Shown: piece by piece, positions 8,515 to 14,757 of the stretch
Position numbering within the stretch: position 1 is the stretch's first letter
Layout of the letters: every line of letters starts with the position of its first letter
Assembly (NCBI GenBank): GCA_029212405.1
Contig: JARGNR010000057.1
Coordinates: 1 to 41,939 of the forward strand
From: Saprospiraceae bacterium
Lineage (GTDB): Bacteria > Bacteroidota > Bacteroidia > Chitinophagales > Saprospiraceae
Direction: 5' to 3'
Length of the DNA: 41,939 nt
Program-made: the position numbers and the translations under genes
Notes under the pieces: generated by a model
What the model saw: only the letters and a program-made list of their open reading frames with translations
Told to the model about the DNA's origin: nothing
Database searches by the model: none

Positions 8515-9108
8515 TTAAATAAAAACATACCCTTCTTCAAAACCCAAATCAATAATTTTCACTTCAATAAGATAATCATCTCTTTCAGCATAATTTCGCG
8601 CACTGCTATATCTATAATCTTCTGGATAATCCACAATTCCAGCCTTCACAGGATTATAATGGATATATGCAATTTTTTGCCTTGTGAATTTTGGATGAAG
8701 AAGAATCATAGGTCTATTGTGTTGCTGCCAAAGTTGATATTTTGAATTATTGGAATTAAATTTTGCATGGTAGTTTAGCACTACCTTCATCCATTCCTTT
8801 CGACTTTCTTTTCTACTGTGTATTATCCATTGAATAAGTTTTTTCGTGATAAATTTTTTCATGTCTCTAATAATACTGGACAGGCCATCGGTTCCATTAT
8901 CTGCACTTAAGACAAGATGAAGATGATTACTCATTATTACATAAGCATGAAGAATCAAACCTTTATTTGCTGAACAATATCTTAAAGAATCCATGACGAT
9001 ATCTCTGCATTCTATTCTAGTGAAAATGTCAATCCAGCCCACTGTTGTAAATGTCAAATAGTGGGGTGCAAATTGATCTTTGATAAAGTATCCTTTGCGT
9101 GATGACAT
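8515..9108 (-). CDS. REP-associated tyrosine transposase (RAYT, Y1/IS200-like)
   Basis: The 197-residue protein has the Y1_Tnp fold (PF01797). The metal-binding HUH motif is His62-Leu-His64 in VIMSNHLHLVL, and the Tyr-containing helix is KIAYIHYNPVKAGIV, with Tyr148 or Tyr151 as candidate catalytic Tyr, followed by YRYSSARNY as usual in RAYTs. No frameshift or stop is visible, so it may be active. RAYTs are single-copy domesticated transposases thought to recognise and spread REP palindromes. Here palindromes lie 21 bases from each end of the gene and many more surround it, which supports the assignment. The start ATG at 9106-9108 gives the standard RAYT N-terminus ending HYLTFTTVGW. Confidence 0.93.
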   Translation of the reverse strand: MSSRKGYFIKDQFAPHYLTFTTVGWIDIFTRIECRDIVMDSLRYCSANKGLILHAYVIMSNHLHLVLSADNGTDGLSSIIRDMKKFITKKLIQWIIHSRKESRKEWMKVVLNYHAKFNSNNSKYQLWQQHNRPMILLHPKFTRQKIAYIHYNPVKAGIVDYPEDYRYSSARNYAERDDYLIEVKIIDLGFEEGYVFI

Positions 9109-9129
9109 TTTCGACTATTTGATATATGC

Positions 9130-9152
9130 GTTTGAAGTTGCAATCTTCAAAC
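9130..9152. repeat. REP-like palindrome, type A variant, upstream of the transposase
   Basis: Arms GTTTGAAGTT and ATCTTCAAAC, with one arm mismatch (T for A) relative to the perfect type A. It is followed by a tail very like that of the second half of the tandem unit (GTGATTTTTGTTTAGAGCTAATATATAACC). It begins 21 bases upstream of the transposase start codon. Confidence 0.8.
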
Positions 9153-9274
9153 TGTGATTTTTGTTTAGAGCTAATATATAACCTGGGATAAAGGAATTTG
9201 TGACAGACAACAGTGGAATGTTTTTTATAAGGACCTGACATTTTTTTGAAGCACTCTAATCCTTTATGATAAGC
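9153..9274. other. Spacer within the repeat field
   Basis: Apart from the repeat tail at its left end and the sequence CCTTTATGATAAGC at its right end, which is the normal lead-in to a repeat unit, I see no gene or signal here. A minus-strand frame over this interval contains palindrome-derived sequence and is not credible. Confidence 0.5.
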
Positions 9275-9674
9275 GTTTGAAGTTGCAAACTTCAAACTTC
9301 GATGATTGGATTCAGTTCAGCAATTTGGGGAAGCGTATTTGATATAAGTGTTTGAAGTTGCAAACTTAAAACTACGATTTGTGTTTAGAGCTACTACATA
9401 ACCTTTATGATAAGCGTTTGAAGTTGCAAACTTCAAACTTCGATGATTGGATTCAGAATGGCAACTTGGGGAAGCGTATTTGATTGAAGTGTTTTAAGTT
9501 GCAAACTTAAAACTGCGATTTGTGTTTAGAGCTAATATATAATCTTTATGATAAGCGTTTGAAGTCACAAACTTAAAACTTCAATGATTGGATTCAGTAT
9601 GGAAACTTGGGGAAGCGTATTTGATATGAGCGTTTTAAGTTGCAAACTTAAAACTCCGATTTGTGTTTAGAGCT
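9275..9674. repeat. Tandem array of 141-bp two-palindrome units (BIME-like)
   Basis: Three head-to-tail units begin at 9275, 9416 and 9557, exactly 141 bases apart. Each has a first palindrome (9275-9297, 9416-9438, 9557-9579), a spacer with GATTGGATTCAG and TTGGGGAAGCGTATTTGAT, a second palindrome 75 bases after the first (9350-9372, 9491-9513, 9632-9654), and the tail TTTGTGTTTAGAGCT. First palindromes usually have GAAG/CTTC arms and second ones TAAG/CTTA arms, giving two sub-families. The last unit is cut short where it enters the 3' end of moeB. The arrangement is like the bacterial interspersed mosaic elements of enterobacteria but with its own sequence. Confidence 0.9.
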
Positions 9675-10724
9675 ACTTTTAAAGTACTTCAGCCCTCCCG
9701 CCAAGCTGAACACTTGACTGGTCGGATTAACAGACAAGATCTCATTGACCAATTTCCCAGATCGCATTCCAGACATGCAATAAAATACCGTTCGCTTATT
9801 TTGTTCTTCCTGCCATTGATTCACTTCAAACGTACTTAATGGGATTCTGTCTACGGAATTATCTATGGCCTCATGTTCATGATCTTCTAGAATGGAAATT
9901 ACCTGAAATACTTCTCGATTTTGAAGCACCTCCCCGAGAGTTACTTCATAAGATGCACACACCTGTTCCGCAATATATGTACTCGATTCATATACCTTTT
10001 GTAGGTCTTCGTGATACGTCTTCTTAAGCTTCAACTTCATTTGATCGTTGCCCAAAATACCATAAGTGAGTAATACTCCCTGTAAACATTCTCCAGCGCC
10101 TGATATGTATTTGATTGCCTCATTGGCCTGCATCAGACCAATAACTCCAGCCAAGGTTCCCATTACTCCCACCTCCGAACAGCTCGGAATATCATCATTC
10201 GGTTCAGCAAAAATATCTCTTAGGTGTATAGACGACGCATCCATATTTTCAAAAAAGGAAACATAGCCATCGTATTTGTGAATGGCTCCATATACCATTG
10301 GGATGTGAAGTAATGCACAAAAGTCATTGACCATGTATTTCACCTGTATATTGTCGGTACATTCCAGTACTACATTAGCATCTTGAAGAACATCAGCCAT
10401 TGTATCTTTTCTCAACATTTCTGCTACTACCCTCACCTCAATTTCTGGGTTCAGTTCTACAATATGCCGTGCCAACTCTTCTGATTTAGTCGACTTTGTT
10501 TGTTCAGTTTTAAAAAATACCTGTCGGTGTAGATTAGAAACATGAGGAATATCTCCATCTACTAAGGTCAACTTCCCTACTCCAGCTCCAGCCAAATAAG
10601 GAGCAGCAATAGATCCTAATCCGCCACACCCTACAACCACCACATGTGCAGCAATTAATCGCTCCTGGCCTACCTCCCCAAATTTATTCAAGAGGGTCTG
10701 TCGTATGTACCTTTTGTTATTCAA
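9648..10724 (-). CDS. moeB: MoeB-type MoaD adenylyltransferase with C-terminal rhodanese domain
   Basis: The 358-residue protein joins a ThiF/MoeB/HesA domain (about residues 1-245) to a rhodanese domain (about 265-350). The nucleotide loop is GCGGLG at 32-37, followed by DGDIPHVSNLHRQ, ECTDN and PSCSEVGVMG. The rhodanese loop is YCMSGMRSG with Cys316. It should adenylate the MoaD Gly-Gly tail, and the rhodanese domain can supply the sulfur. The zinc CxxC pair usually found just before FxEP is not visible (HLRDIFAEP). The start codon appears to be TTG at 10722-10724, 5 bases after mobA, as no upstream in-frame ATG was found. The last eight residues (SSKHKSEF) and the stop codon are encoded by a REP-like repeat. 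Confidence 0.88.
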   Translation of the reverse strand: MNNKRYIRQTLLNKFGEVGQERLIAAHVVVVGCGGLGSIAAPYLAGAGVGKLTLVDGDIPHVSNLHRQVFFKTEQTKSTKSEELARHIVELNPEIEVRVVAEMLRKDTMADVLQDANVVLECTDNIQVKYMVNDFCALLHIPMVYGAIHKYDGYVSFFENMDASSIHLRDIFAEPNDDIPSCSEVGVMGTLAGVIGLMQANEAIKYISGAGECLQGVLLTYGILGNDQMKLKLKKTYHEDLQKVYESSTYIAEQVCASYEVTLGEVLQNREVFQVISILEDHEHEAIDNSVDRIPLSTFEVNQWQEEQNKRTVFYCMSGMRSGKLVNEILSVNPTSQVFSLAGGLKYFKSSSKHKSEF

Positions 10725-10729
10725 ATTTG

Positions 10730-11848
10730 CTATTTCATATTTTTTAGAACTTCCTCCTTTTCTTCAGGAGTATTCGCATTGTATGCCACTTTACTATCTA
10801 CCAAACGCACATGTTTTATATCGCTATTGATCAGCACCTTTCTAGGACATGCATAACCTAAAGTCAAGAAATGCAACATTCGTCTATACATCCCAGTTTC
10901 GTAGATGGTAATCAATGGTTCAGGAAATGGATTTTCTTCTAATTTATAGGCCGTAGCCAAATGAGTAAACGATCTTTCTTTGAGCAAATTTTGAATTACT
11001 TCTTCATTCAAGTACGGCAAATCACAGGCGATAACCAACCAAGCCGCATCTGGTGCATGCATAAAAGCCGATAATATCGCCCCAAAAGGCCCCATGTCCA
11101 CCATGCGATCATTGAGCACAGGAATGCCATTTATTACCGATTGTTCTTCACTTGCTGACTTCGATATATAAGTTTCTAAACCCAGCTTCTGACACATTTT
11201 TCCTAAGTACTCTTCATGCGGAATGCCTTGATGATACACCAATCGGGCCTTGTCCTCTTTCATACGTGAACTCTTCCCTCCAGCCAATATTAATGCCTTC
11301 ACCTCAGGAATATTTTGTTGGATTTCGCTGGCTACAAATACATAGACTTTCTCTATTTCCACCTCAGATATTACCAGGGTATTTTCAGTTATTTTCTCTT
11401 TGACAAAATCAAAAATATCTCCTTCATCACTGGGTACAATCACTACATCTATTTGTGTCAATTGCTCCACTCTACGATACAACGAATCTTTCTTTTGAGC
11501 ATTGATAATCACAATTTGGCGTTGAGCTGGGAAATGATTTCCGTTCACAATCACCGCTTGAGAATGGGGCACATTTAACTTATCATCAAATGCATTCATT
11601 TCTACAAAATCAGGTTGAGCGTACTGCTTTTTACCAACTTGAAGCATTGTATTTTTTGTCGCATCACTATGATCCGCATCAATATAGGACAACCGATAAT
11701 CTTCCGCTAATCGAGTATTCAAGTTTTCAAAGAAAGTTTCAATCTCTCCACAAGTAGTACCATACACTGCCCATTCCAATCGGTGATAGTTCCCGATCTT
11801 TGGGCGTGTTAATGGAGGGTGTTTCTGATGTTTCTTATTTGCTTTCAT
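10730..11848 (-). CDS. mobA: Molybdenum cofactor guanylyltransferase MobA fused to a degenerate MobB-like domain
   Basis: The 372-residue product is about 180 residues longer than ordinary MobA. The C-terminal part from about residue 183 is a nucleotidyltransferase with the signature ALILAGGKSSRMKEDKA, then DMGPFGAILSAF and VIACDLPYL. It transfers GMP (or CMP) to molybdenum-molybdopterin. The N-terminal part begins WAVYGTTCGEIETFFENL then YIDADH, which lines up with the P-loop and following segment of MobB (GxxxxGKT, later hDxH). The Walker lysine is replaced: residues 30-38 read GTTCGEIET. The domain therefore looks like a MobB relative that no longer binds GTP in the usual way. MobA is well supported; the MobB origin is inference. 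Confidence 0.85.
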   Translation of the reverse strand: MKANKKHQKHPPLTRPKIGNYHRLEWAVYGTTCGEIETFFENLNTRLAEDYRLSYIDADHSDATKNTMLQVGKKQYAQPDFVEMNAFDDKLNVPHSQAVIVNGNHFPAQRQIVIINAQKKDSLYRRVEQLTQIDVVIVPSDEGDIFDFVKEKITENTLVISEVEIEKVYVFVASEIQQNIPEVKALILAGGKSSRMKEDKARLVYHQGIPHEEYLGKMCQKLGLETYISKSASEEQSVINGIPVLNDRMVDMGPFGAILSAFMHAPDAAWLVIACDLPYLNEEVIQNLLKERSFTHLATAYKLEENPFPEPLITIYETGMYRRMLHFLTLGYACPRKVLINSDIKHVRLVDSKVAYNANTPEEKEEVLKNMK

Positions 11849-11889
11849 GCTATTCCCTATTTCTGTGCTGTTGCTGTATTTGACACCTC

Positions 11890-12363
11890 CTATCTTACAA
11901 AATCTTGTTTGCCTCCTTCCTTACGATCCAATCGCACATCCAAAATCTCCATATCGTGACTCAATGCCTTACACATATCATAAATTGTCAATGAAGCTGT
12001 AGTCACTCCGTGAAGTGCTTCCATTTCCACACCCGTTTGACTATTGGTTTTCACAATACAGTTAATGGTAAATCCTTCTTCATTCGGTTCAATAAAAATC
12101 TTACAGGAAGAAATTGGAATTTGGTGGCATAAAGGAATGGTATTGTACGTATTCTTCACGGCCATCGTTCCTGCTATGACTGCGATTTGAGCAATCGATC
12201 CTTTTTTGGTATGAAATCCATCTTTAGCCAATAGCTCCATGACAGAGGCATCGATTTTTATTCGTCCGCTGGCTGATGCTATTCGACTCGTTATTTTTTT
12301 ATCACTTACGTCTACCATGCCTGGCATTCCGTCTTTGTCCAAATGAGATAATTTCTTTTCCAT
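11890..12363 (-). CDS. moaC: Cyclic pyranopterin monophosphate synthase MoaC
   Basis: The 157-residue protein has the full MoaC signature: MVDVSDK near the N-terminus, PLCHQIPISSC, GVEMEALHGVTTASLTIYDMCKA and a C-terminal GGKQDF. With MoaA it converts GTP to cyclic pyranopterin monophosphate. I start it at the ATG at 12361-12363, one base after the moeA stop, because MEKKLSHLDKDGMPGMVDVS is the normal family start; the frame extends 12 codons further upstream but that would overlap moeA. The distance to mobA is 41 bases. Confidence 0.94.
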   Translation of the reverse strand: MEKKLSHLDKDGMPGMVDVSDKKITSRIASASGRIKIDASVMELLAKDGFHTKKGSIAQIAVIAGTMAVKNTYNTIPLCHQIPISSCKIFIEPNEEGFTINCIVKTNSQTGVEMEALHGVTTASLTIYDMCKALSHDMEILDVRLDRKEGGKQDFVR

Positions 12364-12364
12364 A

Positions 12365-13564
12365 CTACTTATATATTGGATAAAAAGGCCTAAAATCAAA
12401 GATTTCTCCCGCCTTAAACAGTTCTTTTTCTGGTGGAAATTCTAGAAATCCGTGCATAGAAGAAGGATTAACGATATCTCCTGATCCATTTCCATGACTC
12501 ACGGTTGCGTAAAACCTTCCGTCACTTTTTTGTTCAATAAATGCTTGTGCATAATACGTCAGCGAGGGCTTAAAAAGTACATCTTCAGACAGTACTACTT
12601 TTAGGATTGGAAAAACTTGACCAGTTGTTTTTTCTAACCAAGGCAAAAAGTATTTTTGAAAACATGCCAACGTAGAAACTGGATTACCTGGGAAAGCAAA
12701 AACTGTCTTCTCCTCTTTGGTCCCAAACCAAAATGGCTTCCCAGGACGTTGAGCGACTTTATGAAACCCCTTTTTAAATCCAATTCGATCCAATACTTCA
12801 GGAATAAAATCAAACTTTCCTTTGGAGACACCCCCACTCATTACTAATACATCATACTGATCTAAAATCGTCGTCATTTCTGAAAATATCTCTTCCTCCT
12901 TATCTTTAAAATGAAAGCACTTAGACTCCACTCCCAATTGATTTAGTCGGGCAGAAATCATATGCACATTGGATTTTCTTATTTGATATTCTGCTGGAGT
13001 ATGATCGATATCCACCAATTCATCCCCAGAGGAAATAACGGCTACTTTTGGAGATTTCATGACGTTAACCGATGATTTTCCCACCGTTGCCAATACATTA
13101 ATATCAATCGCTTTAATCTCTAATCCTGCTTTAAGAAGTATGCTGTTTTCACTATGGTCACTTCCTTTCCAATGTATATTCTGACCTTTTCGAACAGGTT
13201 TCAAAATGCGAACTCCAGCCTCAGACTTGTCTAAATCTTCATATCGCACGACTGTATCTGTACCTTTTGGAAGACTTGCACCCGTCATTATTTCAATACA
13301 GTAACTAGCATCTTTCAGCGTAAGTTGAGGTGCCCCGGCAGGACCAACAGCTTCAATAGGAAACAAGGTCGTCTCATCTTGATACGATGCAAAACATATG
13401 GCTATTCCATCCATCGTCACGCGGTCAAATGGAGGCATCTGTCGATCTGCAAAAATATCTTCTGCCAATACTCTTCCTATCGCCTGTGTTGTGGCTACAT
13501 TTTCTGGATCCAACTTACTCGCAGATGCCAATACCAATTGCAATGCCTCTTCTGTAGATATCAT
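12365..13564 (-). CDS. moeA: Molybdopterin molybdotransferase MoeA
   Basis: The 399-residue product has standard MoeA length and motifs: an early RVLAEDIFADRQMPPFDRV with TMDGIA, MTGASLPKGTDTVVRYED, KGSDHSENSILLKAG, ISSGDELV, VMSGGVSKGKFDF and FAFPGNPVST. It inserts molybdate into adenylylated molybdopterin. No mogA or moaB, which makes the adenylylated substrate, is seen in the window, so that step must be encoded elsewhere. Its ATG directly abuts the moaA stop codon, with no bases between, which indicates one transcript and likely translational coupling. Confidence 0.94.
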   Translation of the reverse strand: MISTEEALQLVLASASKLDPENVATTQAIGRVLAEDIFADRQMPPFDRVTMDGIAICFASYQDETTLFPIEAVGPAGAPQLTLKDASYCIEIMTGASLPKGTDTVVRYEDLDKSEAGVRILKPVRKGQNIHWKGSDHSENSILLKAGLEIKAIDINVLATVGKSSVNVMKSPKVAVISSGDELVDIDHTPAEYQIRKSNVHMISARLNQLGVESKCFHFKDKEEEIFSEMTTILDQYDVLVMSGGVSKGKFDFIPEVLDRIGFKKGFHKVAQRPGKPFWFGTKEEKTVFAFPGNPVSTLACFQKYFLPWLEKTTGQVFPILKVVLSEDVLFKPSLTYYAQAFIEQKSDGRFYATVSHGNGSGDIVNPSSMHGFLEFPPEKELFKAGEIFDFRPFYPIYK

Positions 13565-14542
13565 CTATCCCCCTATTTTTGTCATACTCCTAAATGCACT
13601 TCCAACTTGATCTTTTTCCTCTACAAATCCATCTTTTTTCTTCTTTATAATACTATTGGCGATGTGCTGTTTCAAATCCGCATCCGAAACATCAGGTGTT
13701 CTCACTAATGATCTAAGATCAGTTCCACTGGTAGAATACAAACAAGTCATCAATTCTCCTTGGGGTGTCATCCGTATTCTATTACAAAATGAACACAACG
13801 TGCGTGAGTACGCCGGTATGATTCCTACTTTTTGTCCATCTTCCAATACATAAGTATCTGAAGAAGCAATTGCTCCATTCTCCACCTTTCGAATATCAGG
13901 AAATCTTTCCGATATACGATTCAATATCTCCACAGCTGGTAAAAATACATCTCGGTTGCCATCGTCTTCATTAAATGGCATGGCCTCAATAAAGCGAACC
14001 GTAATTCCATGGTCCTTACCAAATTGTACAAAATCAACAATTTCCATATCGTTCACCCCTTTCATCACCACCACATTCAATTTGGCAGGCACCTTTTGGG
14101 CAATACAAGCAAGGATATTACTCATGACAACGTCATATGTATCTCGTCGAGTAATCAAGAAAAACTTGTCTCTATCCAGCGAATCAATAGATATATTTAA
14201 TCCACTTATGTTTACCTCTTTTAGCAAAGGAATGTAGTTCTGCAACAAGGTAGCATTGGTGGTAATGTGCACTTTTGGAAATAAGTCAGACAACCCTTTC
14301 AATAAAAACCCAATATCTTTTCTTACAAAAGGTTCTCCTCCAGTTAATCGCACTTTATTCACTCCAAGCTCACGAAATACACGTGCCAACCGTATAATTT
14401 CTTCATAGCTGAGTAAATCCTTACGATCGGCAAAGTCAATACCTTTTTCAGGCATACAATATCTACATCGCAAATTGCAACGATCGGTAACTCCTATTCG
14501 GAGATAGTCGGCAACTCTATCAAATTTATCTCTTAATTCCAT
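13565..14542 (-). CDS. moaA: GTP 3',8-cyclase MoaA (radical SAM)
   Basis: The 325-residue protein has the N-terminal radical-SAM cluster CNLRCRYC (Cys22, Cys26, Cys29), LTGGEPFVRKD, and the C-terminal second cluster at Cys250, Cys253 and Cys267 (CSFCNRIRMTPQGELMTC). It ends in a Gly-Gly (MTKIGG), as active MoaA proteins do. It opens the pathway by rearranging GTP. It is the first gene of the minus-strand operon moaA-moeA-moaC-mobA-moeB and is divergent from susC, with 215 bases between. Confidence 0.95.
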   Translation of the reverse strand: MELRDKFDRVADYLRIGVTDRCNLRCRYCMPEKGIDFADRKDLLSYEEIIRLARVFRELGVNKVRLTGGEPFVRKDIGFLLKGLSDLFPKVHITTNATLLQNYIPLLKEVNISGLNISIDSLDRDKFFLITRRDTYDVVMSNILACIAQKVPAKLNVVVMKGVNDMEIVDFVQFGKDHGITVRFIEAMPFNEDDGNRDVFLPAVEILNRISERFPDIRKVENGAIASSDTYVLEDGQKVGIIPAYSRTLCSFCNRIRMTPQGELMTCLYSTSGTDLRSLVRTPDVSDADLKQHIANSIIKKKKDGFVEEKDQVGSAFRSMTKIGG

Positions 14543-14670
14543 TCCTCAATTTAATAACAACCTAAAGGTAGATAGTTTTGTAGAATTCATGGAAAATTTC
14601 CTAATTATGATTGACTCCTTCAAGAATTAACCAAACTTTCTTCCTTTGATCTCAATCCTTTTACTTAAAA

Positions 14671-14698
14671 TTGTTGAAAATTAAGTTTCTTTAATTTG
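14671..14698 (+). promoter_or_regulatory. Possible Bacteroidota-type promoter for susC
   Basis: TTG at 14671-14673 and TAATTTG at 14692-14698, 18 bases apart, resemble the TTTG and TAnnTTTG boxes of Bacteroidota housekeeping promoters; the second box has one base fewer than consensus. It would place the start of transcription about 50 bases before the susC ATG. This is weak evidence from pattern alone. Confidence 0.25.
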
Positions 14699-14757
14699 AA
14701 TCCTTATAAAATTATAATGTGGAACCTCAATTTTCATACAAACAAAACATCTAACTT

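Noticed and set aside
9029-9295. Minus-strand frame of 88 codons upstream of the transposase
   Set aside because: It overlaps the transposase start in another frame and includes palindrome sequence; the product resembles nothing.
8180-9674. CRISPR array
   Set aside because: The repeats are palindromes in 141-bp units with conserved spacers, and a RAYT transposase rather than cas genes is present.
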